Assembly (NCBI GenBank): GCA_963643465.1
Contig: CAVIJT010000010.1
Coordinates: 1 to 64,000 of the forward strand
Length of the DNA: 64,000 nt
Reading direction: 5' to 3'
Origin: CAG-411 sp963643465
Lineage (GTDB): Bacteria > Bacillota > Clostridia > Lachnospirales > Lachnospiraceae
Part shown: in pieces, positions 1 through 8,523 of the stretch
How positions within the stretch are numbered: position 1 is the first letter of the stretch
Layout: each line of letters opens with the position of its first letter
The notes under the pieces: model-generated
Seen by the model: the letters and a program-made list of their open reading frames with translations, nothing else
The model's database searches: none
What the model was told of the DNA's origin: nothing
Made by a program: the position numbers and the translations under genes

Positions 1-796
1 AGCCAGTTTCTTTTTTAAACGAGTAAAATACAGTAGCCAAAATAGCAGAAAGGCATAAAAGAATATTAATTAACTGCGGCCCTGCAATTAAACTTGAATC
101 TACAAAATTTGCAAGCAATGCAGGCATTATAATCATAGCAAAAGTATACACAAAGGTATAAAACACCAAATTTCCTCCAATATTGCTTTTATACTTTTTT
201 GGTTTTTCAATTATTTTTTCTACAATACGATCTACTTCTACTTCCTTTTCTACCACTTTCACATTGGATTCTACAGACATTACTTTTGCCTTAAACTTTT
301 CCAGTTCCATTTCTCGATCCGCCCAATGCCCAATCGTGTCTACCACACTGCCAAGAAGCATTTCTGCATTTTCTGTTTGTATAAAAAATAGAATATCCTT
401 TATAAGCAACCGAAAAGAATCAGGGTTTATAGTAACTACTGTGGGAAAATACAAAAATCGTACTTGTTTAGTCACGGGTTCTACATACACATAATTCAAA
501 TCGATTCCAATATTCCCCTCATTCCCTCCAGCTTCTCTTACATTTTCATATGTATTTACACATACCAAAAACAATCGTTTAGTCTCTTCGAAACTCAATT
601 TTTTCATATTGAGATATTCCGCCAATGGAATATAGTTTCCCAAATAATATAACACTCTATTCTCTTCTTCTGTCACTTGAGAAAAGGGTACCAAACATTC
701 CAGGGTCGATAATGTGGTAAAAGCAGTGTAATCCAGCTTTCCTTCCTGAAATAAACTGATTTTTAAATAATCGTTTCCCTGCGCCTCAACTTTCAT
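1..796 (-). CDS. DUF6382-like membrane protein, C-terminus cut by window edge
   Basis: An open frame of about 265 codons starts with ATG at 796, behind a TAAGGAGG ribosome site at about 803-810, and runs off the left edge without a stop. The first ~170 residues look like the soluble DUF6382 N-terminal domain of Lachnospiraceae proteins that usually carry a C-terminal FHA domain. A Glu/Lys/Val-rich linker follows, then two hydrophobic segments near the cut end. The FHA part, if present, lies outside the window. The family's function is not established; a role near Tad-type pili is only a recollection of common context. The gene follows greA after 18 bases and may be read through from it. Confidence 0.6.
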   Translation of the reverse strand, partial: MKVEAQGNDYLKISLFQEGKLDYTAFTTLSTLECLVPFSQVTEEENRVLYYLGNYIPLAEYLNMKKLSFEETKRLFLVCVNTYENVREAGGNEGNIGIDLNYVYVEPVTKQVRFLYFPTVVTINPDSFRLLIKDILFFIQTENAEMLLGSVVDTIGHWADREMELEKFKAKVMSVESNVKVVEKEVEVDRIVEKIIEKPKKYKSNIGGNLVFYTFVYTFAMIIMPALLANFVDSSLIAGPQLINILLCLSAILATVFYSFKKETG

Positions 797-814
797 CTCA
801 CACAGCCTCCTTAG

Positions 815-1318
815 TTAAAACTTGCGTATGGTATCTTGTGAATCATCTGTTGTATTGATAATTTCTCTAATCTGCACAAAGTAACTATAATCTCCATTCA
901 CTTTTACTTCCACACGTTCCCCTACTTTATGACCAAGAACAGCCTTACCAAGAGGCGAATCTATGCTAATCATTCCTTTTAAAGAATTTCCACGAATGGT
1001 AGTTACAATTCGATAAGTCTCACATTCATCATCTTCCTCAAAATACAATACAACCGTATTATTCATTCCCACTTCATCGTCACTGGAGCTATCATCCACA
1101 ATCTGTGCAGTCTTTATCATTTTCTCCAAATATCTAATTCTACTTTCATTCTTATTTTTATCTTTTTTAGCTGCATGATATTCAAAATTTTCACTTAAAT
1201 CCCCTTGCGCTCTAGCTTCTTTTACTGCTTCCAACGCTTCTTTTCGAACAACCAGTTTTCGATATTCAATTTCCTGTTCCATTTTCTCAATATCACTCTT
1301 TGTCAATTTATCATACAT
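815..1318 (-). CDS. greA: Transcription elongation factor GreA/GreB family
   Basis: GreA binds the RNA polymerase secondary channel and stimulates cleavage of the 3' end of backtracked RNA. The 167-residue product has the usual length. The N-terminal coiled coil carries the loop motif GDLSENFEYHAAK with the acidic Asp and Glu that position the catalytic metal, and the C-terminal FKBP-like domain has the SPLGKAVLGHKVGERVEV block. ATG at 1318 is preceded by GTAGGAGG. Bacteria of this group often carry more than one Gre paralogue, so the exact paralogue is uncertain, but the family is clear. Confidence 0.92.
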   Translation of the reverse strand: MYDKLTKSDIEKMEQEIEYRKLVVRKEALEAVKEARAQGDLSENFEYHAAKKDKNKNESRIRYLEKMIKTAQIVDDSSSDDEVGMNNTVVLYFEEDDECETYRIVTTIRGNSLKGMISIDSPLGKAVLGHKVGERVEVKVNGDYSYFVQIREIINTTDDSQDTIRKF

Positions 1319-1420
1319 GAACGAAACCCTCCTACATCTTCATATTTTGTATATACTTTTCAGTATTACACACAAATTGCAATTTATCAAGTATTTTCCA
1401 TTTGTTTTTATGTTGTAACA

Positions 1421-1450
1421 TTAGACATGTCCGTTCGTTTTTGCTATAAT
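1421..1450 (+). promoter_or_regulatory. Sigma-A type promoter of the C39-like gene
   Basis: TTAGAC at 1421-1426 and a perfect TATAAT at 1445-1450 are separated by 18 bases. The start codon at 1502 follows about 50 bases later, behind AAAGGGAG. Confidence 0.6.
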
Positions 1451-1501
1451 AACACCAAACGCAGACATTTATCAGTCACAATCTAAAAAAGGGAGACTAT
1501 T

Positions 1502-2320
1502 ATGAAATTTCGCAAAAAATCCATTATACCTGCCATTTCATGTTGCACTCTTATATTATGTGGAGGCATATTCTGTTATCTTACTTTTAATAATGATACA
1601 ACACAAACCAATTCCATTGTAAAACATACAGTTTCTACAATCCAAACTACTCCTGTACCAACAGAAGAAGTTATTCAGGATTATTCTTTCCCAGAGGAAT
1701 CTATCTACTCTTTTTTCCAGGGACCCAAGACTTGGAAAGCAAGAAGAATCTGGTCCGGCTCATGGGCAAATATGATTTTTGAAGGAAACTCTTTTGGAAA
1801 TTTTGGTTGCGGGTTATGTTGTATGGCAAATATTTATTCTACTTTAAGCGACTATGAATGTTCTCCTGTAGACATGTATAACTTTGCCATCGAAAATTCT
1901 TCCTATGCTCCAAGCTATGGATATGGAGCTATTAGCTGGCCTGCCATGGCATCCACTTTAGAAGTCTGTGGCATCGAATCTCAATTATACCGAAAACCAA
2001 ATGATTATTCCTTATTTCAAGAACACATTGCCAACTCTTACGCGACTATCGTTCTAATATCAAGTAACAACAGCGATGTATATTGGAAAAATACTGGAGG
2101 ACATTATGTAACGATTTGGAACTATGATAAAAAAGAGGATACTATATTTCTTACAGACTCTGGAAACCCTGAACATAATAGAAGCCGTATAGATTTAAAA
2201 ATCATATACGACTCCTTAAAAACTTCCAGCACATTTCAATATCTCACTGCCAACAATTACACAGAAGAAGAAAATCAATGGCAATGGAATCAAATTTCCG
2301 AAGAATGGGTAGCTCCATAA
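1502..2320 (+). CDS. Secreted or membrane-anchored C39-like cysteine peptidase family protein
   Basis: The 272-residue product has an N-terminal hydrophobic segment at about residues 10-28, so it is exported or anchored, then a linker rich in Thr/Pro. The remainder is a papain-like C39-type (peptidase_C39_2) domain. The candidate catalytic Cys lies in GCGLCCMANIYS, the His in GGHYVTIW and the Asp in FLTDSGN. Such proteins are usually bacteriocin-type or cell-wall/secreted peptidases; the substrate cannot be read from sequence. It stands alone on the plus strand, and its 3' end overlaps the convergent VanZ-like gene by 31 bases. Confidence 0.7.
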   Translation: MKFRKKSIIPAISCCTLILCGGIFCYLTFNNDTTQTNSIVKHTVSTIQTTPVPTEEVIQDYSFPEESIYSFFQGPKTWKARRIWSGSWANMIFEGNSFGNFGCGLCCMANIYSTLSDYECSPVDMYNFAIENSSYAPSYGYGAISWPAMASTLEVCGIESQLYRKPNDYSLFQEHIANSYATIVLISSNNSDVYWKNTGGHYVTIWNYDKKEDTIFLTDSGNPEHNRSRIDLKIIYDSLKTSSTFQYLTANNYTEEENQWQWNQISEEWVAP

Positions 2321-2766
2321 ATTTTTCGGAATACAAAAATACCTATCAAAATACCTATACTATCAATAAGAACATCTCTTATCTGTCCAGAGCGATCCGG
2401 CACAAATAATTGATGGATTTCATCTACCGAAGCATAACATACGCAAAATACAAATGTTACTCTGCATATCCAATCTTTTCGCTTTTTATATAGCAAAAAC
2501 GGAAATGCTACCGTCCAAGCAAAAACCATATATTCTGTCATGTGAGCCACTTTACGAATCGGTGTATGTATCCTCTCTTCCCAACAAATTCGCTCCTCTT
2601 CTGTCAATTCAGCCCCTGTAATTTTTTCTGCAAATAAAATCACCCGGCTGACAATACCCGAACTTTGTTTCGATGACGTATCTCCTGTATTTGCGGAAAA
2701 TCCCCAAATAAGCAGCATCATAACAAGCATTGGAATAAATGCCATTATTCGTAACTTTTTCTTCAT
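2290..2766 (-). CDS. VanZ-like family membrane protein
   Basis: The ~158-residue product has about four hydrophobic segments and the VanZ-family pattern: a KVAHMTEY motif in the middle, then a Glu-Ile-His (DEIHQLFVPDRSGQIRDVLID) block. VanZ relatives are linked to teicoplanin resistance in one operon, but most family members, including this orphan, have no known function. ATG at 2766 is preferred to an upstream in-frame GTG at 2772 because AGGAAA lies at suitable spacing. It lies downstream of the transglutaminase gene, separated by a long hairpin. Confidence 0.78.
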   Translation of the reverse strand: MKKKLRIMAFIPMLVMMLLIWGFSANTGDTSSKQSSGIVSRVILFAEKITGAELTEEERICWEERIHTPIRKVAHMTEYMVFAWTVAFPFLLYKKRKDWICRVTFVFCVCYASVDEIHQLFVPDRSGQIRDVLIDSIGILIGIFVFRKIYGATHSSEI

Positions 2767-2799
2767 AACCACATTTCCTTTCTCTTCATTAATTTTTGA

Positions 2800-2860
2800 G
2801 AACCTGTATCAGTTCCTTATCATAAGCCATTTTTCTTATGAAGTTCCCGAATACAGGTTC
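2800..2860. repeat. Long interrupted inverted repeat between two minus-strand genes
   Basis: GAACCTGTAT at 2800-2809 pairs perfectly with ATACAGGTTC at 2851-2860, and CATAAG at 2821-2826 pairs with CTTATG at 2835-2840 inside the loop. No T-run follows on the minus strand, so it is not a textbook terminator; it may be an mRNA-stabilising or attenuating hairpin between the transglutaminase and VanZ-like genes. Confidence 0.6.
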
Positions 2861-2871
2861 TTACAGTTATC

Positions 2872-4815
2872 TTATTTTTTAATTGTAATTTTTTTCTTTG
2901 CGGATAAAGAACCAGACTTAACCGTTACCCAAACAGTTCCCTTTTTCTTAGCTTTCAATTTTCCGTTTTTGGTACCGATCGTAGCTCGCTTTTTATTGGA
3001 TACAGACCATTTCAATTTCCCTGTAGTACCATATAATTTTGCTTTCATAGTCATGGTTTTTCCCACTTTAATTGTACTCTTTGCAGTCGTAATTTTCATA
3101 TATGGAGCTTTTACATCTACCGTACAAGTATCTGCTATTCTACGATCTGCCGTAAGAACGCTAATAACGGCTGTTCCTGGTCCAACAGCTTTTACCAAAC
3201 CATTTTCTACCGTAGCAACACATATATCTGAACTACTCCAATAATAGTTTTCTGTGGTGTTTGCTGGCAATACTGTTGCAGTAAGTTGTTTACTACCGCC
3301 ATACCCAAGAAAACTCATCTGCTTTGCATTCAATGCCAAATTAGAAATAGGAATTTCTATGGAAACAGAAATGGTAGTATCTGCAACAATAGAGAAGGTG
3401 TAAGATATCCCATCTTTACCTACAACCCCTTCATAATACTTTTGTTCCTCACCTACCTGAGTAGTAACCTGCAATAACTGATCATTTACTTTCGGTGCTA
3501 CTACTACTTCCAGCTCTGTACTTTCCTCAATATTACTTCCGCTTTTTACTTCTACACCTTGATTGTACACATAAATATCTGCATTTGGTAATTGTCCATA
3601 TTGTAACGCATATGTAGTTTCAATCTCCACATTCCCCTGTGTACTATAAGAATATTCTGTTGCTGTACATTCATTTAATTCATAACACCATTCACCAACA
3701 GTTGGTGTGGCTGTAGACGAAAATGCCTTATGGTTAGAAAGAAAGGTACTATCACTTGTATTAAAATACTTGTGACTACCTTTATTTCCTGTATCATTCC
3801 ACGTAATATCTACATTGTACCACTGCTTTTCAATATATACTTGATTCCAAGCATGTCCACTTCCACTAGCTCTACCTACTACATAAACACAATCAATGCC
3901 TGCAGCATTCAAAAGTAACTGAAATGCTTTTGCGTATCCCTCACACACTGCACTTCCACGCTCCGGTGAAAACACACTCTCAATAGTATGTGCCCATCTT
4001 TCTGTCTCAGGAGTGTTTGTACCTTCTATGTATGCGTAAGTAACCTTTTCTGCAATAGCATCATGCAAAATCAATTCTTTCTCATAATCAGAACGTACTC
4101 CTACAATTAAATCAAGATACTTTTGTATTTCCTGATCCATAGTATTCCACATCTGATATCGAGTATTACCATCGTAAAATTCTTCCTGACATTGCAAACA
4201 TACTTTTGTAACCATCTTTGTATCTGATTTTACAAAATAAGAATATCCCTTTGACCAAAAATACTCCGGATGATCGTACAAAAAGGATACCACTGCTACT
4301 CCCACAGAAGAGGCATTCACAGGCTGATCCAAAGGTACCATTACCGCATAATAACTGCAATATTCTTCTGCATTATCCATATTTTTCACATCTTGATAAT
4401 TCAAAAAATTTGTACTAGAACCAGATGTTACTTTCACATCCTGATTAGAATATTGAAAGGCATTTGCTTCCTGTTCTAACAAACGGTACACATACTTTTG
4501 CTCTTCTAATGGTAACATTTCATAACCATATTTTCCTGAATAGGTATTCTTTGTAAGTGCCTTTGTTTCAAATTTTTTTACTGGAGGTCGATTATCGTCC
4601 TCCACATATTCTACATCCTCAAAAACTTCTGCTGGAAATGTCTGTACTTCACTATTTTCTTCTTTTGCAAGAACCTCTATATTTGTACTTTTAACATCTT
4701 TGCAAATTCCTAAAGATGTTCCCATTATACTTAACACTATAAGAAATGCTAAGAATCGTTTCTTTGTAAATCCCAAATTCATCAAACCTTTTCGCTTATA
4801 TTTAAAACCCATCAT
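2872..4815 (-). CDS. Secreted transglutaminase-like protein with bacterial Ig-like domains
   Basis: The 647-residue product has an N-terminal signal/anchor segment (about residues 20-38), then a transglutaminase-like core with the expected triad: Cys291 (SAVCEGYAKAF), His321 (GSGHAWNQV) and Asp336 (YNVDITWND). Residues ~490-570 and ~570-647 are two Big_2-type Ig-like modules with the SSDICVATVENGLVKAVGPG pattern and a Lys-rich C-terminal repeat. Such proteins act at the cell surface or in the peptidoglycan; many are peptidases rather than cross-linkers. No ribosome site precedes the first ATG. ATG at 4782 (residue 12) follows AAAAGG and gives a cleaner signal peptide, so it may be the real start. 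It lies 28 bases after lepB. Confidence 0.8.
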   Translation of the reverse strand: MMGFKYKRKGLMNLGFTKKRFLAFLIVLSIMGTSLGICKDVKSTNIEVLAKEENSEVQTFPAEVFEDVEYVEDDNRPPVKKFETKALTKNTYSGKYGYEMLPLEEQKYVYRLLEQEANAFQYSNQDVKVTSGSSTNFLNYQDVKNMDNAEEYCSYYAVMVPLDQPVNASSVGVAVVSFLYDHPEYFWSKGYSYFVKSDTKMVTKVCLQCQEEFYDGNTRYQMWNTMDQEIQKYLDLIVGVRSDYEKELILHDAIAEKVTYAYIEGTNTPETERWAHTIESVFSPERGSAVCEGYAKAFQLLLNAAGIDCVYVVGRASGSGHAWNQVYIEKQWYNVDITWNDTGNKGSHKYFNTSDSTFLSNHKAFSSTATPTVGEWCYELNECTATEYSYSTQGNVEIETTYALQYGQLPNADIYVYNQGVEVKSGSNIEESTELEVVVAPKVNDQLLQVTTQVGEEQKYYEGVVGKDGISYTFSIVADTTISVSIEIPISNLALNAKQMSFLGYGGSKQLTATVLPANTTENYYWSSSDICVATVENGLVKAVGPGTAVISVLTADRRIADTCTVDVKAPYMKITTAKSTIKVGKTMTMKAKLYGTTGKLKWSVSNKKRATIGTKNGKLKAKKKGTVWVTVKSGSLSAKKKITIKK

Positions 4816-4843
4816 AACTATTCATGGTTTTGAATAATTATAA

Positions 4844-5656
4844 TTAATCATTCAAAAAGCCAAACTTTGAGAATGGATAAATTCGCAACCATGCTTTTCC
4901 CACAATATCTTCTTCTCTAATGTTTCCAACTTCTTCATATCGACTATCCTGACTGACTGCACGATTGTCTCCAAGTACAAAATATTCCCCCTCATCTAAG
5001 ACAATTGGCTCAGAAGCCACTCCCTGATAAGTAATTGGATCTTTTCCATAATGTTCCTCAAGAGGCTCATCATTTATGTAAATCGTATACTTTGTATTGT
5101 CATTTTCATCAGGAACAATCTGTACTTTTTCTCCCGGTAAACCTATAATTCGTTTTACATAGAAATCATAACAATCTTCATCATCCTTATCACGAATATC
5201 TTCATCATAAAAATGATAAAAAACAACAATATCAAAACGCTCTGGTTCACCAAAACGATATGACAATTTCTCAACTAAAATATTGTCTTTATTCTGCAAT
5301 GTTGCTTCCATAGATGGACCACTTACCTGAGTTCGCTGTACTACATAACGGGGTACTACAAAAATACAAACCACTGCAATCATAACATATAATAGCAATT
5401 CCATGCCGCCAGATAGAATACGTTTTCCTAAAGATTTCTTTTTCGATGTTTTTTCTACTTTTGGCGTTTCTATATTTTGAGAAACATCTTCGCTTTTGTT
5501 ACCTGTATATCCTTCTGGAACCGCCTCTTCCGGGGCAGTTTTATTTTCTTCTGTTGTTTGAGTATTCACAGCACTTTCTGCTGCCTCATTTTCTTCTACA
5601 CCCTCATGTTCTGTGGCGTTCTCTTCCAAATAATCTCCCTTTTTTTCCTCACTCAT
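4844..5656 (-). CDS. lepB: Signal peptidase I with long acidic N-terminal extension
   Basis: Type I signal peptidase removes signal peptides on the outer face of the membrane using a Ser/Lys dyad. Ser115 lies in GPSMEATL and Lys168 in YVKRIIGLPGE; box E (GDNRAVSQDSR) is present. The single membrane span is at about residues 86-104. The first ~75 residues are very rich in Glu, Thr and Asn and lack hydrophobic stretches, so they should form a disordered cytosolic tail. At 270 residues it is longer than the neighbouring paralogue (179). The two genes are adjacent in the same direction with a 19-base gap. Confidence 0.9.
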   Translation of the reverse strand: MSEEKKGDYLEENATEHEGVEENEAAESAVNTQTTEENKTAPEEAVPEGYTGNKSEDVSQNIETPKVEKTSKKKSLGKRILSGGMELLLYVMIAVVCIFVVPRYVVQRTQVSGPSMEATLQNKDNILVEKLSYRFGEPERFDIVVFYHFYDEDIRDKDDEDCYDFYVKRIIGLPGEKVQIVPDENDNTKYTIYINDEPLEEHYGKDPITYQGVASEPIVLDEGEYFVLGDNRAVSQDSRYEEVGNIREEDIVGKAWLRIYPFSKFGFLND

Positions 5657-5675
5657 GTAATTTGCTCCTTCCAGT

Positions 5676-6215
5676 TTATTTTATCTTGCCAATCTTACCA
5701 AATGGATATATTCGAACCGATACTTTTCCTTCCATTTGATCTTTTTTTACAATGCCAAGCTCTACATTTCGACTATCTTTACTGTTGTTTCGATTATCAC
5801 CAAGTAAAAAATATTCATCTTCTCCAAGAATTATTTTTTCTCTAGCCATTCCGCCATCTTCAATCAAATCAAACACTTGTATTTCATTCAATTCTTTTCC
5901 ATTGATAAATACTTTGCCCTTCTTAATTCGTATTGTCTCTCCAGGAAGCCCAATAATTCTCTTGACATACTGCGTCTTTTCTCCTGTAGCATCAGTAGTT
6001 ACTACTACAATATCATTACGTTCAGGCTCATTATTTCGATAGGATATTTTTTCTACAAATACAATATCACCATTCCCAAGTGCAGGAACCATCGATTCTC
6101 CCTGTATAACAACAATGCCTCCGACAAATCCTCGAATAACCAGAACAAAGACAACCACAATGACTAAAAAAACAAAAAACTTATATTGCAATATCTGCTT
6201 TGCTTTTTCTTTCAC
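5676..6215 (-). CDS. lepB: Signal peptidase I, short paralogue
   Basis: The 179-residue product has a membrane span at about residues 12-34, the catalytic Ser41 in GESMVPAL, Lys85 in YVKRIIGLPGE and the box E motif GDNRNNSKDSRN. It is a standard-length single-span type I signal peptidase. It is the promoter-proximal member of a tandem pair with the longer lepB. Both have intact dyads, so both should be active; division of labour is unknown. The gene is separated from rpoZ by a terminator and by a copy fragment of the dispersed intergenic repeat. Confidence 0.92.
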   Translation of the reverse strand: MKEKAKQILQYKFFVFLVIVVVFVLVIRGFVGGIVVIQGESMVPALGNGDIVFVEKISYRNNEPERNDIVVVTTDATGEKTQYVKRIIGLPGETIRIKKGKVFINGKELNEIQVFDLIEDGGMAREKIILGEDEYFLLGDNRNNSKDSRNVELGIVKKDQMEGKVSVRIYPFGKIGKIK

Positions 6216-6239
6216 CTAAATAACCTCTTTAGTTCTTTT

Positions 6240-6263
6240 TTATTTTTCCACTACTGACGTAAA
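6240..6263. repeat. Dispersed intergenic repeat, short copy (C)
   Basis: CACTACTGACGTAAA at 6249-6263 is identical to 58360-58374, and the flanking ATTTTTCC matches ATTTTCCT there with one indel. In both places the motif directly abuts a terminator hairpin. See the finding on the dispersed repeat. Confidence 0.55.
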
Positions 6264-6267
6264 CAAA

Positions 6268-6307
6268 GAACTGCCAGTTGTTTTTACACTTCTTCAACTA
6301 GCAGTTC
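6268..6307 (-). terminator. Terminator hairpin after rpoZ
   Basis: GAACTGCCAGTTG at 6268-6280 pairs with CAACTAGCAGTTC at 6295-6307 with one mismatch. On the minus strand the stem is followed by TTTGTTT. It lies just downstream of rpoZ and ends the yicC-remA-gmk-rpoZ unit. Confidence 0.65.
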
Positions 6308-6328
6308 ACCTCCTACACAATTCGTGTA

Positions 6329-6577
6329 TTATTCTTCCTCGTCCTCATCATCACTCATAATAGTAATCTTAGAATTGTTCAATTCTTCGATAGCTACAGA
6401 CAAAGGCTTTGGACATTTTGCTGTATCAACCTTAGCTTCTGCATGATCAATAAGCTGTCTTGCTCTCTTTGCAGTGGCAAGCACGATAGAATATCTACTA
6501 TTTACTACCTTCTCCTCGCCTTCTTCTACTCCACTGTTTACTACCTGCATTAAATCTGTATAAGATGGATGTAACAT
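6329..6577 (-). CDS. rpoZ: DNA-directed RNA polymerase subunit omega
   Basis: The 82-residue protein carries the omega signature VVNSRYSIVLATAKRARQLI near residues 25-44, with an acidic C-terminal tail. Omega assists assembly of the beta' subunit into RNA polymerase. It is the last gene of the conserved yicC-remA-gmk-rpoZ cluster and is preceded by AAAGGAG. Slightly longer N-terminus (MLHPSYTDLMQVV) than in many relatives, which is common in this lineage. Confidence 0.9.
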   Translation of the reverse strand: MLHPSYTDLMQVVNSGVEEGEEKVVNSRYSIVLATAKRARQLIDHAEAKVDTAKCPKPLSVAIEELNNSKITIMSDDEDEEE

Positions 6578-6598
6578 ATAAAAAACTCCTTTCTATCT

Positions 6599-7243
6599 CT
6601 ATAACTCTTTTAATTCTTCCTGTATCTTCTCAATAATAGCTCCAAAATCCTGTTCTGCCTCATAATGAATTCCTGTAGCAAGGCATTGGGACGCTTTTTC
6701 AATAGTGGCATGTATATCTTCTACACATTCCTCCAACACATCGTTGATAGCAATGTAATCATACTGCCCCATATACTGACTTTCTTCGGCCGCACGCTTC
6801 ATACGTTTATTAATAGTCTCCATATCCTCTGTGCCTCTGCCAATCAAGCGATTCTTCAATTCCTTGGCATTAGGCGGAGTAACAAAAATCAGCAATGCCT
6901 CTGGAAACATTTTCTTCACGTTTAATGCACCCTGTATCTCAATCTCCAGAATTACATTTTTTCCCTGTGCTAACTGCTTCTCTACATATTGTTTTGGGGT
7001 ACCGTAATAATTATCTACATAACGGGCCCATTCAATCAATTCATTCTTTTCAATCATAACCTCAAATTCTTCTTTTGACAAGAAGAAATATTCCCGGCCA
7101 TTCTGTTCTCCTTCTCTCGGTTTACGAGTAGTTGCCGAGATGGATAAGGCATAGTCATATTTTTGCAGCAGTGCTTTCATTAAAGTTCCTTTTCCGGCTC
7201 CTGAAAATCCAGAAACTACTGTTAATATTCCTTGTTTACTCAT
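6599..7243 (-). CDS. gmk: Guanylate kinase
   Basis: Guanylate kinase phosphorylates GMP to GDP with ATP. The 214-residue product has the P-loop GFSGAGKGT at about residues 12-20, the GMP-binding STTRKPREGEQNGREYFF region and the lid with RGTEDMETINKRM. Its length is standard. It begins 3 bases after remA's stop codon and is co-transcribed with it; downstream comes rpoZ at 21 bases. Confidence 0.96.
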   Translation of the reverse strand: MSKQGILTVVSGFSGAGKGTLMKALLQKYDYALSISATTRKPREGEQNGREYFFLSKEEFEVMIEKNELIEWARYVDNYYGTPKQYVEKQLAQGKNVILEIEIQGALNVKKMFPEALLIFVTPPNAKELKNRLIGRGTEDMETINKRMKRAAEESQYMGQYDYIAINDVLEECVEDIHATIEKASQCLATGIHYEAEQDFGAIIEKIQEELKEL

Positions 7244-7246
7244 CTT

Positions 7247-7483
7247 TTAACCCTCTATCTTCTTTGCTATTGTCTCTGGTAATAATGCAGATAATAGTAT
7301 GTGTCCACTGTCCATCACTAATACTGCTTTTGTCTTTCTTCCACAAGTGGCATCCACTGCAGTTCCATTATCTTTTGCTGTTTGAACCATACGTTTAATG
7401 GGTGCTGCATCCGAAGAAATAATAGAAACTACTTTTTCTGCATTCACAATATTTCCATAACCAATGCTAATAAAACCTTTCAA
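7247..7483 (-). CDS. remA: RemA-like regulatory protein (DUF370)
   Basis: The 78-residue protein matches the RemA/DUF370 family: it begins with MKGFISIGYGNIVNAEKVVSI and has the DATCGRKTKAVLVMDSGH block. In Bacillus subtilis RemA is a DNA-binding activator of matrix and osmoprotection genes; the role in clostridia is not established. The position between yicC and gmk is the conserved one, which supports the assignment more than the short sequence alone. Confidence 0.9.
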   Translation of the reverse strand: MKGFISIGYGNIVNAEKVVSIISSDAAPIKRMVQTAKDNGTAVDATCGRKTKAVLVMDSGHILLSALLPETIAKKIEG

Positions 7484-7507
7484 ACAAACACATCTCCTTT
7501 ATTGTAA

Positions 7508-8386
7508 TTATTCAATGTTCTGTATCTGTTCTCTAATTTTTTCAATCTCTGTTTTTAAATCAATGGCTTTGTTAGAAATCTCAATGTCATTGGCTTTTGA
7601 TAAAATCGTATTTGCCTCTCGGTTCATCTCCTGAGCAATAAAATCAAGTTTACGCCCAATATTGGCTCCTTCGTTTAGAGTATCACGAAGGGTATTAATA
7701 TGACTTCGCAAACGAACTGTCTCCTCATCCACACAAACCTTATCTGCATAGACAATCATTTCTGTGGCAAGGACTGCTTCATCAATCTGCTTATCCGCCA
7801 ATAATTCCTTTACTTTTGTAAGAAGTTTTTTACGATGTTCTTCCATCATCTCTGGAGAACGCTTTTCTACATAATCTACCAACTCAAGCAACTTGTCCGT
7901 CTTTGCGATAATGTCCGTCTTCAAGTTTTCGCCTTCTGTCACACGGCTCTCAACAAACTGCTCTGCCGCCTTTAATACCGCTTCCTTTAGCACATTCCAA
8001 ATTGCTTCTTCATCTATACTCTGCTCTTCCAACGAAAATACTTCTGGATATCTGGTTAACATAGAAATTGTCACATCATTCTCCATCTGAAGTTTCTGTG
8101 ATAGACGATTTAAATTCTTCCAATAATCAATTGCAACATTTTCATTATATTTTACACAAACATTGCTCTCAGAATAATCTTCGTATGTAACAAATACATC
8201 TACCTTACCACGACTAATATAGTCTTTTAATAAATTGCGGATTGCCGCATCAAAAGAACTTAACTTCTTTGGCAATTTAACGGATATATCGCTGTATCGA
8301 TGATTTACCGACTTCATCTCCACCACAATTTTTCGTTCATTGCTTGTTGCTTCATATCGACCAAATCCGGTCATACTTTTTAACAT
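7508..8386 (-). CDS. YicC/YloC family endoribonuclease
   Basis: The 292-residue product begins MLKSMTGFGRYE, the family hallmark, and ends with the conserved EIEKIREQIQNIE. The C-terminal domain has GANIGRKLDFIAQEMNREANTI, typical of YicC. E. coli YicC is an endoribonuclease acting on small RNAs; activity of the Firmicute form is inferred. First gene of the yicC-remA-gmk-rpoZ operon behind a strong promoter at 8436-8465. Confidence 0.92.
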   Translation of the reverse strand: MLKSMTGFGRYEATSNERKIVVEMKSVNHRYSDISVKLPKKLSSFDAAIRNLLKDYISRGKVDVFVTYEDYSESNVCVKYNENVAIDYWKNLNRLSQKLQMENDVTISMLTRYPEVFSLEEQSIDEEAIWNVLKEAVLKAAEQFVESRVTEGENLKTDIIAKTDKLLELVDYVEKRSPEMMEEHRKKLLTKVKELLADKQIDEAVLATEMIVYADKVCVDEETVRLRSHINTLRDTLNEGANIGRKLDFIAQEMNREANTILSKANDIEISNKAIDLKTEIEKIREQIQNIE

Positions 8387-8435
8387 ATTCTACACTCTTT
8401 CATCTAAAAAATTATCCACTAAGGCATTCTTACCT

Positions 8436-8465
8436 ATTATAGTATATGCCTTTACACAAAGTCAA
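8436..8465 (-). promoter_or_regulatory. Promoter of the yicC-remA-gmk-rpoZ operon
   Basis: Read on the minus strand, TTGACT (8460-8465) and a perfect TATAAT (8436-8441) are separated by 18 bases. The yicC start codon follows about 50 bases downstream. Confidence 0.75.
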
Positions 8466-8523
8466 CCTTTTCCTGCCATCTTCTAAAGGATTGCTTTTAC
8501 AGACAGAAATCACCTCTTTACAA

